This document shows positions 7,443 to 16,695 of a stretch of 64,000 bases of DNA, piece by piece. Numbering within the stretch: the stretch's first letter is position 1; every line of letters starts with the position of its first letter. Origin of the DNA: Glaciecola petra (lineage in GTDB: Bacteria > Pseudomonadota > Gammaproteobacteria > Enterobacterales > Alteromonadaceae); assembly GCF_031846345.1 (NCBI RefSeq), contig NZ_JAVRHX010000001.1, positions 1,488,001-1,552,000 of the forward strand, given 5' to 3'. The translations under genes were made by a program, and so were the position numbers. The notes beneath the pieces were generated by a model. That model searched no databases. It had not been told where the DNA came from and saw nothing but the letters and a program-made list of their open reading frames with translations.

Positions 7443-10103
7443 ATGGCAAACACAGAAGTAAATGCAACGACAAGCTTTGAATATAATCCCAAAGATATAG
7501 AAGCCAATGCACAAGCGCACTGGAAAAATATTGATATATTTAAAGCCAATCAAGACGAAAACAAAGAAAAATTTTATTGTCTTTGCATGTTTCCATATCC
7601 AAGTGGCCGTTTACATATGGGCCATGTTCGCAATTACACCATAGGAGACGTGGTTAGCCGCTTTCAGCGCATGCAAGGCAAAAGTGTTCTGCAACCTATG
7701 GGCTGGGACGCATTTGGCTTGCCAGCAGAAAATGCCGCCATTGATAATAATACCGCACCTGCAAGCTGGACCTTACAAAACATCGATTATATGAAAACGC
7801 AGTTGCATGCGCTTGGCTTTGGTTATGATTGGACGCGAGAACTAACCACCTGCCAACCAGAATACTACCGTTGGGAACAATGGTTTTTTACGCGCTTGTT
7901 TGAAAAAGGCTTGGTATATAAAAAAAATGCAACCGTTAATTGGGACCCTGTTGATCAAACGGTATTAGCAAACGAACAAGTCATTGACGGCAAAGGCTGG
8001 CGTTCAGGTGCACAAGTAGAACAAAAAGAGATACCACAATGGTTTATTAAAATTACCGATTATGCTGACCAACTATTAAGCGACTTAGACCAACTAGACG
8101 AATGGCCAACACAAGTCAGAGTTGCTCAAAAAAATTGGATTGGACGGTCTGAAGGTGTTGATATTGATTTCGATTTAGTGAATGAAACTGCTGGCTATCA
8201 GCAAATACAAGTCTACACAACTCGACCCGATACGCTTTATGGAGCGACCTATCTAGCAATAGCGGCAGGACATCCGATTGCACAAGAATTGGCAAATGGT
8301 AACGAAGCAATCTCCGCTTTTATAGAAGAATGTAAAAATACCAAAACAAGCGAAGCCGAAATGGCGACCATGGAAAAGAAAGGCTTAGCTACTGGCTTAT
8401 ATGCTATTCATCCCCTGACACAAGAGAAACTGCCAATTTGGATAGCAAATTTTGTGTTGATGGGATATGGCTCAGGCGCTGTTATGTCGGTCCCTGCGCA
8501 TGACCAACGTGATTGGGAGTTTGCGACAAAATACAAACTACCTATTGTGCAAGTGGTAGCCAATAAAAAGGAAGATGAAAACCACAATATTGCAGATGCG
8601 GCTTACACCGAAAAAAATGACTTAATTAATTCTGGTGAATATTCTGGCCTGAGCTATGAAGATGGCTTTAATGCGATTGCGGCTAAGTTAGAAAGCATCG
8701 GTAAAGGCAAAAAATCAGTGAATTATCGTCTACGTGATTGGGGAGTTTCACGTCAACGTTACTGGGGAGCTCCTATTCCTATAGTCAATGACGATAATGG
8801 AAACTCTTTTGCAGTCGACGAACAAGATTTGCCAGTTGTCCTTCCCACTGATGTTGTGATGGATGGTGTGACCTCGCCAATTAAGTCTGATCCAGAGTGG
8901 GCAAAAACAAACCATGCCGGCTCAGCAATGACCCGAGAAACCGACACCTTTGATACATTTATGGAATCATCTTGGTATTATGCGAGGTATGCATCAGCCC
9001 CTAAAGATGCCATGTTAGATCCAAGTGAAGCCAATTATTGGTTACCTGTTGATCAGTATATTGGTGGGATTGAACATGCAATCTTACACCTTTTGTATGC
9101 GCGTTTTTTCCATAAACTGTTGCGCGATGAAGGCCTAGTAGAAAGTGATGAGCCATTTAAACGATTGTTATGTCAAGGGATGGTCTTATCCAACGCGTTT
9201 TACACTGAAAATGACGGTAAAAAAACGTGGCATAAACCTGATGATTTAACATTAGAAAAGGACGATAAAGGTCGCATAATAAGCGCCGTGCTTAAATCGA
9301 ATCAGCAAGTTGCTCAACATGCTGGCATGATCAAAATGTCAAAGTCGAAAAATAACGGCATTGATCCGCAGTCTGTTATTGATCTTTATGGTGCTGATAC
9401 CATCCGTTTATATACCATGTTTGCCGCGCCACCTGAACAAGACCTTGAATGGACTGAATCAGCGGTAGAAGGCGCTAACCGCTTTTTAAGAAGGTTTTGG
9501 CGTTTGGTAAATGAGCATTCACAACATTGTGCTGAAGCCTCTTTTAAAGTGGAATATCAATACAATGTAAAATCGCTTAGCAAAGCACAAAAAGCATTGC
9601 GATTTGAACTTCATGGTGCCATTCAAAAAGTCACAGACGATATTTTACGCCGTCAAACATTTAATACTGCTATCGCTAAAATGATGGAGTTGTTAAACTT
9701 TTTACAAAAGTACGCTCAACAGTTAGTAAAGGATGAGCAGCAAGCCGATTTAGATCAATTGGCATTGATGCAAGAAGCCTTAAGCGCGATGGTAAAAATG
9801 CTAAACCCTGTAACGCCCCATATTTGTGAAGCGTTGCATAAAATGCTCGGATATCAAGATGAATTGCAAACCTCTCCTTGGCCAGTTTTTGATAAAAGCG
9901 CCTTAGTTGAGGACGAGAAGTTAATTATTGTGCAAGTAAATGGTAAGTTACGTGCAAAACTCACAGTGAGTGCTGATATAGATAAAAACGAGCTAGAAAG
10001 GATGGCTATTGAGCATGAAAACGTGCTCTCATTTACGGCTGGGAAACAAGTGCGTAAAGTCATTGTGATACCAGGTAAGTTAGTTAATATAGTGGCCAAT
10101 TAA
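7443..10103 (+). CDS. leuS: Leucyl-tRNA synthetase
   Basis: LeuS charges tRNA-Leu with leucine. The 886-aa protein is a class I synthetase with the HIGH signature as HMGH inside MFPYPSGRLHMGHVRNY and the KMSKS loop as KMSKSKNNG. Between them lies the CP1 editing domain (TTRPDTLYGATYLAIA, and GAVMSVPAHDQRD with the editing aspartate). The C-terminus carries an anticodon-binding helical bundle and the small Leu-specific domain (VQVNGKLRAKL). Length is close to that of E. coli LeuS (860 aa), with a slightly longer N-terminus. It is the first gene of the long plus-strand cluster reaching to lipA. Confidence 0.98.
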   Translation: MANTEVNATTSFEYNPKDIEANAQAHWKNIDIFKANQDENKEKFYCLCMFPYPSGRLHMGHVRNYTIGDVVSRFQRMQGKSVLQPMGWDAFGLPAENAAIDNNTAPASWTLQNIDYMKTQLHALGFGYDWTRELTTCQPEYYRWEQWFFTRLFEKGLVYKKNATVNWDPVDQTVLANEQVIDGKGWRSGAQVEQKEIPQWFIKITDYADQLLSDLDQLDEWPTQVRVAQKNWIGRSEGVDIDFDLVNETAGYQQIQVYTTRPDTLYGATYLAIAAGHPIAQELANGNEAISAFIEECKNTKTSEAEMATMEKKGLATGLYAIHPLTQEKLPIWIANFVLMGYGSGAVMSVPAHDQRDWEFATKYKLPIVQVVANKKEDENHNIADAAYTEKNDLINSGEYSGLSYEDGFNAIAAKLESIGKGKKSVNYRLRDWGVSRQRYWGAPIPIVNDDNGNSFAVDEQDLPVVLPTDVVMDGVTSPIKSDPEWAKTNHAGSAMTRETDTFDTFMESSWYYARYASAPKDAMLDPSEANYWLPVDQYIGGIEHAILHLLYARFFHKLLRDEGLVESDEPFKRLLCQGMVLSNAFYTENDGKKTWHKPDDLTLEKDDKGRIISAVLKSNQQVAQHAGMIKMSKSKNNGIDPQSVIDLYGADTIRLYTMFAAPPEQDLEWTESAVEGANRFLRRFWRLVNEHSQHCAEASFKVEYQYNVKSLSKAQKALRFELHGAIQKVTDDILRRQTFNTAIAKMMELLNFLQKYAQQLVKDEQQADLDQLALMQEALSAMVKMLNPVTPHICEALHKMLGYQDELQTSPWPVFDKSALVEDEKLIIVQVNGKLRAKLTVSADIDKNELERMAIEHENVLSFTAGKQVRKVIVIPGKLVNIVAN

Positions 10104-10113
10104 GGACATCATT

Positions 10114-10725
10114 TTGCTTGCAAAAAAGTTAAATTTATTCAGCTTAGGAAAAGTCTCTTTTGTGCGCTTTGGCGACCTAACACTTTTGGTTGTGCTAATC
10201 TTCAGTATTAGCGCATGCGGTTTTCAACTTCGTGGTTCACAAGCCTTACCAGTAAATTTAACCCAAGTATTAATTCAAGCGCCATTGCAATATTCTCCGT
10301 TGTCTAGGGCGCTTGAAACGCGCCTGCCTGTTTATCAACTTAACGGTCTCATCGGCGACATTAACACCATTTTGCCTCAAGATATGCCAAAAACAGTAGT
10401 GTTGTTATTACAGCCAGAACAATTTGAACGGCGTTTATTGTCGGTATTTACTACCGGTCAAGTTGCAGAATACGAATTGGTATACACCATTGATTATCAA
10501 ATTTTATTTCCCGGCAAACAAAGCATGTCAGAGAGTTTAACGGTTTCTAGAGAATACCAAGACGACCCAGATCAGATTTTAGCTAAGTCTAGAGAATTGG
10601 ATTTAGTGCTTGAAGAATTACGTAACGAAACTGCCGACCGCATTATCCGGCTGATGTCTAGCCAATATAATAGTTCAGTGATAGATCCAGAACTTCAAGG
10701 CGGTATCGCTTCAGATGCAAATTAA
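10114..10725 (+). CDS. lptE: LPS-assembly lipoprotein LptE
   Basis: LptE plugs the LptD barrel in the outer membrane and helps place LPS on the cell surface. The 203-aa protein has a hydrophobic signal segment ending in the lipobox SISAC (Cys35), directly followed by CGFQLRG, the hallmark of the LptE/RlpB family. The start is a TTG at 10114 with AAGGA about 7 nt upstream, and no better ATG lies before the signal segment. It starts 10 bp after leuS and overlaps holA by 11 bp, the same order as in E. coli. Confidence 0.93.
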   Translation: MLAKKLNLFSLGKVSFVRFGDLTLLVVLIFSISACGFQLRGSQALPVNLTQVLIQAPLQYSPLSRALETRLPVYQLNGLIGDINTILPQDMPKTVVLLLQPEQFERRLLSVFTTGQVAEYELVYTIDYQILFPGKQSMSESLTVSREYQDDPDQILAKSRELDLVLEELRNETADRIIRLMSSQYNSSVIDPELQGGIASDAN

Positions 10726-11743
10726 CGCAAACGATATTACACGGCAACTTAAGCAAAATGCGTTACCGCCGTTTATCCTTCTTTTTGGTGACGAACCACA
10801 GCAAAAACTTGATATTATCGATGCAATTCGTCAACACGCACGTCAAACTGGTTTTGACGAACGACAAACTTTTACCCTTGATTCAGACTTTGAGTGGGCA
10901 CACCTAATCGATGCTATGCAAAGTATGTCTTTATTTTCAGACAAACAATATATCGAACTTACCATGCCTAGCAGCAAGCCCGGTGCAACCGGCGCAAAAC
11001 AGTTTCAAGAAATAGCAAATATTGACAACCCTGATGTTGTGTTACTGATTCAAGGACCAAAAGCCGGCAAGGATGTGCAAAAAACCAAATGGTTTTCTGC
11101 ATTGGCAAATAAAGGTTGGTTTTGTCATGTATATGATCTCGAAGGTGCTCAACTACAAAAATGGCTGAGCAATAAAGCACATAAACTCAACTTAAACATA
11201 GAAACAAATGCCATTACGGCCCTGGCAGACATGTGTGAAGGTAATATCATGGCTGGCCGTCAAGAATTAGAAAAACTCGCTCTGCTTTATCCTTCTGCAG
11301 ATACGATTAAAGTTGATGACGTGGCAAAAGTCATGGTGCAACAATCACGTTACTCAAGCTTTCAATTTACCGATGAAGTCTTAAAGGGCGATATGCGAAA
11401 AGCGATAAGAATGCTTGCTCGGTTGGAAGAAGAAGGCGTTGAACCTGTCGTGATTTTGTGGAGTTTAGTAAATGAGGCTCAAAACTTGGCGAAAATGCGA
11501 GATATGCAAAATACACAGGGACAGATTAATTTTCGTGCATTGCGTGTGTGGCCAAACAAACAAAATTTGTATCAAAGCGCGTTAAATCGTTTGGCAGACA
11601 ATAATATCAATCACCTCATAGAACAGCTCAGTTACACAGATATACTATTCAAATCAACAACAGTTGCAAAACCCTACGTAGTTTTAAGCCACCTCGCGCT
11701 ACTTTTTTTGCCTTCTGAACTTGAAGCATATGCACTCGCCTAA
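10715..11743 (+). CDS. holA: DNA polymerase III subunit delta
   Basis: HolA (delta) is the clamp-loader subunit that opens the beta sliding clamp. The 342-aa protein matches the family's usual length (343 in E. coli) and has typical features: LPPFILLFGDEPQQKLDIIDAIR near the N-terminus, MQSMSLFSDKQYIELTMP, a degenerate P-loop region, and the C-terminal LARLEEEGVEPVVILWSL helix region. It overlaps lptE by 11 bp and nadD by 23 bp, so translation of the three is probably coupled. Confidence 0.95.
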   Translation: MQINANDITRQLKQNALPPFILLFGDEPQQKLDIIDAIRQHARQTGFDERQTFTLDSDFEWAHLIDAMQSMSLFSDKQYIELTMPSSKPGATGAKQFQEIANIDNPDVVLLIQGPKAGKDVQKTKWFSALANKGWFCHVYDLEGAQLQKWLSNKAHKLNLNIETNAITALADMCEGNIMAGRQELEKLALLYPSADTIKVDDVAKVMVQQSRYSSFQFTDEVLKGDMRKAIRMLARLEEEGVEPVVILWSLVNEAQNLAKMRDMQNTQGQINFRALRVWPNKQNLYQSALNRLADNNINHLIEQLSYTDILFKSTTVAKPYVVLSHLALLFLPSELEAYALA

Positions 11744-12536
11744 ACTGACTAGCAAGGTAAAAAATATAAGATACATATATGGTGGCACCTTTGATCCACC
11801 TCATTATGGTCACTTGAGCCCCTTGCAAGACGCAATGGATAAGCTCGATATTAGTCATGTAGAACTTATGCCGACCTTTGTTTCGGCATTAAAAAGTAAT
11901 GTGAGTCATCATCGGCATCGTTTAGCGATGCTAGACATGCTAATCCAAGAAGACCCAAGACTTAGTATCAATAAGCTTGAATTAGAACTGGCTAAGCCGA
12001 GTTTTACTGTCAACACTTTATTGCAGCTTAAGGAAAATGAACCCAATACTCATTTTGTATTTATTATCGGTTCAGATAGCTTGCAAAATATACATAAATG
12101 GAAGCAGTGGCAGACTATATTTAGTCTAGCTAGTGTGCTGGTTTTGCACAGAGAATTTGAGCAAAACACTAAGACCAGTGCACAAACGAAGCCGACCAAT
12201 ACTGCGTTGGCATCAAACTTGAATGACATATTCTTGACTCAGTGTGAGTTAGATAAGCTTATTGGCACAAAAATGGACGAACAGTGCCAACAATTTTTGT
12301 CTATGAGACTTGCCCAAACTAATGAAAAAAAGCAGTGTATTAAATCGGCTTCGTTTAAGGATATAATAGCGTCATCAGTTTCGGGCAAACTCTTTTTAGT
12401 TAAAAATAGAGGGCTTGCTTTGTCTTCTAGTTTTTTGCGTGAGCAAATTGCTGTTGGAGCTTCGGTAAACGCGTGGTTGCCCGATAATATTAACGCTTAT
12501 ATAAAAGCTAATAATTTGTACAAGCAAAGTATTTAG
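11721..12536 (+). CDS. nadD: Nicotinate-nucleotide adenylyltransferase
   Basis: NadD converts nicotinate mononucleotide and ATP to deamido-NAD. The nucleotidyltransferase signature GGTFDPPHYGHL (with the HxGH ATP site) starts near residue 21, and the second ATP motif ISSTxxR appears as LSSSFLRE near the C-terminus. At 271 aa the protein is longer than E. coli NadD (213). The extra length comes from an N-terminal leader of about 17 residues and a hydrophilic insert around residues 140-200 (NTKTSAQTKPTNTALASNL and onwards). The gene overlaps holA by 23 bp; a slightly later start cannot be excluded. Confidence 0.93.
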   Translation: MKHMHSPKLTSKVKNIRYIYGGTFDPPHYGHLSPLQDAMDKLDISHVELMPTFVSALKSNVSHHRHRLAMLDMLIQEDPRLSINKLELELAKPSFTVNTLLQLKENEPNTHFVFIIGSDSLQNIHKWKQWQTIFSLASVLVLHREFEQNTKTSAQTKPTNTALASNLNDIFLTQCELDKLIGTKMDEQCQQFLSMRLAQTNEKKQCIKSASFKDIIASSVSGKLFLVKNRGLALSSSFLREQIAVGASVNAWLPDNINAYIKANNLYKQSI

Positions 12537-12573
12537 TAACGAATAGTTACCTTAAATAATAATAGGAAAATAA

Positions 12574-12891
12574 TTGAATTCTAAAGAGTTTATTAAGTTT
12601 ATTGTCGACAAAGTAGACGACATGAAAGCCAGAGATATAGTAATCATTGACGTGTCAGAAAAATCAACTATTACCGATACCCTCGTCGTTTGTTCAGGCA
12701 ATTCAAAGCGGCATATTTCATCCATTGCAGACAACGTTATCATCGCTTGTAAACAAAGTGATCATGCTCCGTTGAGTATCGAAGGTAAAGATGCCGGTGA
12801 ATGGGTTCTTGTTGATTTAGGTGAATTAGTACTACACGTAATGCAAGACGAAACCCGCGACTTTTTCCAATTGGAAAAGCTTTGGCAATAA
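12574..12891 (+). CDS. rsfS: Ribosomal silencing factor RsfS
   Basis: RsfS binds ribosomal protein uL14 and blocks 30S-50S joining when nutrients are scarce. The 105-aa protein contains the conserved DIVIIDVSEKSTITDTLVV, CSGNSKRHISSIADNV and GKDAGEWVLVDLGELVLHVM, which are diagnostic. Translation starts at a TTG at 12574, preceded by AGGA. It lies 37 bp after nadD and 36 bp before rlmH, the standard order. Confidence 0.95.
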   Translation: MNSKEFIKFIVDKVDDMKARDIVIIDVSEKSTITDTLVVCSGNSKRHISSIADNVIIACKQSDHAPLSIEGKDAGEWVLVDLGELVLHVMQDETRDFFQLEKLWQ

Positions 12892-12927
12892 GCCAGTTTT
12901 TGGCTAGCAAGTTCAGGTGAGAATTAA

Positions 12928-13398
12928 ATGCAAGTGCAAATAGTTGCCGTCGGGAACAAAATGCCGCATTGGGTGGTCGAAGGGTGCAATGAATATTTAC
13001 GTCGCTTTCCGTCTGATTTTCAAGTTAAATTGACTGAAATAGCGCCCTTAAAACGCACAAAATCATCAAACTTGAATAAAATCAAAATAGATGAAGGTTA
13101 CAAATGTTTGCAGGCTATTGAGCCTTCAAATAAAGTAATTGCACTTGAAGTAAAAGGCAATGCTTGGACAACAGCAAAGTTGGCACAACAAATTGAAAAT
13201 TGGAAAATGGATGGCAGAAACATTAGCTTGTTAATTGGTGGGCCCGAAGGCTTATCAGATGCATGCCGCGAAAAAGCCGAATTACATTGGTCGTTGTCAC
13301 CGTTAACCTTACCTCATCCAATGGTGCGAGTGATTGTTAGTGAAGCACTATATAGAGCATGGTCATTAACGCAAAATCATCCGTACCATCGTGAGTAG
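12928..13398 (+). CDS. rlmH: 23S rRNA pseudouridine-1915 N3-methyltransferase
   Basis: RlmH is a SPOUT-class methyltransferase that methylates pseudouridine 1915 in 23S rRNA helix 69. The 156-aa protein has the family start MQVQIVAVGNKMPHWV and the SAM-binding trefoil knot with LLIGGPEGLSDACREKA and LSPLTLPHPMVRVIVSEALYRAWS. It ends NHPYHRE, the usual catalytic C-terminus. Length is the same as E. coli RlmH (155). It is preceded by rsfS and followed by mrdA after 64 bp. Confidence 0.97.
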   Translation: MQVQIVAVGNKMPHWVVEGCNEYLRRFPSDFQVKLTEIAPLKRTKSSNLNKIKIDEGYKCLQAIEPSNKVIALEVKGNAWTTAKLAQQIENWKMDGRNISLLIGGPEGLSDACREKAELHWSLSPLTLPHPMVRVIVSEALYRAWSLTQNHPYHRE

Positions 13399-13462
13399 AC
13401 TCGCAATTAGTAAGTGTATGCAATTATGTATTTATGAATAACCAATAAGAAGCAAATATAAA

Positions 13463-15424
13463 ATGGCAAAGGCCCGGCAAACAATTCGAGACCATAGCGC
13501 TGAAGCAAATCTATTCTCGCGGAGAGCCTTTGTTGCTGTGTTGTTTGTCATTATGCTGATGAGCCTAATTTTAGCAAACTTGTATAGTTTGCAAGTCACG
13601 CAACACGAAAAATACCAAACTCAATCTAATGGTAATCGCATAAAAGTGCTGCCAGTTGCCCCCAATAGAGGTTTAATTTACGATAGAAATGGTGTTATTT
13701 TAGCAGAAAATCGCCCTGTTTTTAGCCTTGAGGTCATCCCCGAACAAGTTGATGATTTGGAACAACTCTTAGCAGACCTGACTGAATTAATGTCGATTAC
13801 TGAAGCTGAACTGCTTAACTTCCATAAAGAACGAAAACGACAACGACGGTTTAAACCAATTGCTCTAAGAAAACAACTTACTCCAGACGATGTGGCTTTA
13901 TTTTCGGCAAATCAACATCGTTATCATGGCGCAGCAATTGAAGCCAGATTGTCTCGATATTACCCATTTAAAGACACTCTTACTCACATGCTCGGGTATG
14001 TGGCGCGCATTAACAAACTTGACCTTCAAAAGCTAGAAGACAATGGCGTCGCAGCCAACTATGCAGCCACATATAATATAGGCAAACAGGGTGTTGAAAA
14101 ATTCCATGAAGAAATACTACATGGAAAAGTTGGTTTTCAGCAGGTTGAGGTTAATAATCGTGGCCGCGTGATTGAGGTATTGTATTTTGAACCACCTGTT
14201 CCCGGGCAAGATATTATGCTCAATATTGACATTGAACTACAGAAAAAAGCTCAACAAGAATTGGCTGGGCGCCGAGGTTCAGTGGTGATAACTGATGTCA
14301 CTGACGGGGGGGTTCTGGCATTATATTCAAGCCCTAGTTACGACCCCAATTTATTTGTCCACGGCATTAGCCAAAATGACTACGACAAACTGCTAAAGTC
14401 TAATTATAGTCCACTGCTAAATAGAGCTACGCAAGGCAAGTATCCGCCTGCTTCAACTATAAAACCCCACCTCGCATTAGTAGGTTTAGAAGAAGGTGTT
14501 ATTACAAGTGAAACCGAAATCAATGACCGAGGCAGATATCAATTAAGAAACGTCTCACATGTTTGGCGCGATTGGAAGCCTGAAGGTCACGGTAAGGTAG
14601 ATGTGACTAAATCTGTGGAAGTATCATGCGACACTTTTTACTATGATTTAGCTTATAAACTTGGTATTGACCGTATTCATGATTCTATGCGTGAGTTTGG
14701 TTTTGGCGAATTTACCGGGATTGATCTATTTGAAGAGTCACGCGCTAACATGCCAAGTAGAGGATGGAAACGAGCTACTCATAATGAGCCTTGGTATATT
14801 GGAGACACGATTTCAGTGGGTATTGGGCAAAGTTACTGGAATGCCACCCCTATACAATTAGCAAGCTCACTTAATATTTTAATCAATAAAGGCAAGCGCA
14901 TTACACCGCGCATCTTGAAAGGTTATATCAACAAAGGAATTGTTGAAGATTTACCCATAGAGGAGTTGCCTCCAATTGCCATGAAAGATGAACGTAACTG
15001 GGATATTGTACTAGATTCTCTTTACGGCACGGTAAATAGGCAACATGGCACTGCTCGCACAGCATACACAGGCGCAAATTATATTGCAGCCGGAAAAACA
15101 GGAACCGCTCAGTTATTCTCTATAGGTCAAGAAGAAGAATATGTGGAGGAAGATGTTAACGAGCACCTCCGAGATAACGCCATGTATATCGGCTATGCTC
15201 CCTACCAAGCACCTAAAATCAGTATTGCTATTGCCATCGAAAATGCAGGCGGCGGCGGATCAAACGCAGCACCATTAGCGCGTAAAGTCATGGATTATTA
15301 TTTTGAAGAGTATCCGCAATATATTCCCGTTGAAGACCCAGCGACACAAGTTTTGAATGACCAACAAGTAGTGCAAGTGCAACAAAATGATGATGCGCCT
15401 ATGCTTTCTCGTGTCAATGAATAA
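13463..15424 (+). CDS. mrdA: Penicillin-binding protein 2 (elongasome transpeptidase)
   Basis: PBP2 cross-links peptidoglycan during rod-shape elongation together with RodA. The 653-aa protein has one N-terminal membrane anchor (AFVAVLFVIMLMSLILANLYS), a pedestal domain, and a transpeptidase domain with the catalytic STIK (in PPASTIKPH), the SxD motif SCD (PBP2 enzymes normally have S-x-D here) and KTGTAQ. It is followed by mrdB after 24 bp, the conserved pair. The C-terminal tail beyond the domain is glutamine- and acid-rich. Confidence 0.97.
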   Translation: MAKARQTIRDHSAEANLFSRRAFVAVLFVIMLMSLILANLYSLQVTQHEKYQTQSNGNRIKVLPVAPNRGLIYDRNGVILAENRPVFSLEVIPEQVDDLEQLLADLTELMSITEAELLNFHKERKRQRRFKPIALRKQLTPDDVALFSANQHRYHGAAIEARLSRYYPFKDTLTHMLGYVARINKLDLQKLEDNGVAANYAATYNIGKQGVEKFHEEILHGKVGFQQVEVNNRGRVIEVLYFEPPVPGQDIMLNIDIELQKKAQQELAGRRGSVVITDVTDGGVLALYSSPSYDPNLFVHGISQNDYDKLLKSNYSPLLNRATQGKYPPASTIKPHLALVGLEEGVITSETEINDRGRYQLRNVSHVWRDWKPEGHGKVDVTKSVEVSCDTFYYDLAYKLGIDRIHDSMREFGFGEFTGIDLFEESRANMPSRGWKRATHNEPWYIGDTISVGIGQSYWNATPIQLASSLNILINKGKRITPRILKGYINKGIVEDLPIEELPPIAMKDERNWDIVLDSLYGTVNRQHGTARTAYTGANYIAAGKTGTAQLFSIGQEEEYVEEDVNEHLRDNAMYIGYAPYQAPKISIAIAIENAGGGGSNAAPLARKVMDYYFEEYPQYIPVEDPATQVLNDQQVVQVQQNDDAPMLSRVNE

Positions 15425-15448
15425 GCCTTTTGTTTTGATAGTTTTATA

Positions 15449-16564
15449 ATGAAAAAGACGCAATTTACAGCAAATAAACAAAGTTTATTAGAGCGAATCC
15501 ACATAGATGGATTTTTATTATTTGCCTTGTTTAGTTTGATGTTAACGGGGCTTATCACTATATATTCTTCTGGTGGACAAGATTGGGATTTAGTCAATCG
15601 GCAATTTGTTCGCTTAGGCTTGGCCATTGTGATCATGTTCGTGCTGGCCCAAATACCATTAATGGCGTATCGACGTGTGTCAATTTACTTTTATTCTGCT
15701 GGGATATTATTACTGGTTGCAGTGCTTATTGTTGGTGTTACAGGAAAAGGTGCGCAACGCTGGCTAGATCTTGGTATTTTTAGGTTTCAACCTTCAGAAA
15801 TAATGAAATTAGCTATGCCGATGATGATTGCATGGTTTATTAGCCGAAAAGGGATTCCTGCCAGCCTAAGCAATATTTTCATTGGATTCCTACTAGTTTG
15901 TTTACCCACCATTTTAATTGCTAAACAGCCGGATTTGGGTACATCGCTATTGGTGGCTTCAAGTGGCGTGTTTGTATTATTTTTGGCCGGTATGACATGG
16001 CGTCTTATTGGGGTTATCAGTATTATGGCGGGGGCTTTTGCACCAATTATGTGGTTCTTTCTCATGAAAGAATATCAAAAACAACGGGTCATTACGTTTC
16101 TCAACCCTGAAAGCGATCCTTTAGGTGCCGGCTACCACATTATTCAGTCCAAAATTGCCATTGGTTCAGGCGGTATAGATGGTAAAGGTTGGTTGCAAGG
16201 AACCCAATCTCAACTAGAGTTCTTACCTGAACGCCATACAGATTTTATTTTTTCAGTCTTTAGTGAAGAGTTTGGTTTATTAGGTGTCACCGGACTTTTA
16301 ATTATCTATTTATGTATCGTTTTACGTGGTTTGTATATTGCTAATCGCGCGCAAGATACCTTTAGTAAATTATTGGCAGGTAGTATCACCCTGACTTTTT
16401 TCGTGTATGTTTTTGTCAACATGGGCATGGTATCCGGACTACTCCCTGTTGTAGGCGTCCCTTTACCATTAATTAGCTATGGCGGCACATCAATGGTGAC
16501 CTTAATGGCAGGATTTGGTATCTTAATGGCCATAAGTACACAAAAGCGCTTACTTTCGAGGTAG
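15449..16564 (+). CDS. mrdB: Rod shape-determining peptidoglycan glycosyltransferase RodA
   Basis: RodA is a SEDS-family polymerase that extends glycan strands in the inner membrane and works with PBP2. The 371-aa protein has about ten membrane helices and the SEDS signatures: LGIFRFQPSEIMKLAMP, KQPDLGTSLL, SKIAIGSGGIDGKGWLQGTQSQLEFLPERHTDFIFSV with the catalytic region around ERHTDF, and GLLPVVGVPLPLISYGGTS near the C-terminus. Length equals that of E. coli RodA (370). It follows mrdA by 24 bp. Confidence 0.97.
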   Translation: MKKTQFTANKQSLLERIHIDGFLLFALFSLMLTGLITIYSSGGQDWDLVNRQFVRLGLAIVIMFVLAQIPLMAYRRVSIYFYSAGILLLVAVLIVGVTGKGAQRWLDLGIFRFQPSEIMKLAMPMMIAWFISRKGIPASLSNIFIGFLLVCLPTILIAKQPDLGTSLLVASSGVFVLFLAGMTWRLIGVISIMAGAFAPIMWFFLMKEYQKQRVITFLNPESDPLGAGYHIIQSKIAIGSGGIDGKGWLQGTQSQLEFLPERHTDFIFSVFSEEFGLLGVTGLLIIYLCIVLRGLYIANRAQDTFSKLLAGSITLTFFVYVFVNMGMVSGLLPVVGVPLPLISYGGTSMVTLMAGFGILMAISTQKRLLSR

Positions 16565-16632
16565 AATAAACCCTAAAAGTAAACAACGCGTACAAAATTA
16601 ATATATAAATACTGTACTTAGTGACAAGCAGA

Positions 16633-16654
16633 AAGGCCGAAGAGCCTTATTTTA
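16633..16654 (+). terminator. Possible weak terminator between mrdB and rlpA
   Basis: A 5-bp stem AAGGC/GCCTT with a 6-nt loop is followed by ATTTTAAT in the 131-bp gap between mrdB and rlpA. The stem is short and the T-run interrupted, so at most partial termination is expected. Confidence 0.35.
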
Positions 16655-16695
16655 ATAAAATAATAATAATAAATGCACTGTGAAGGATAAACACA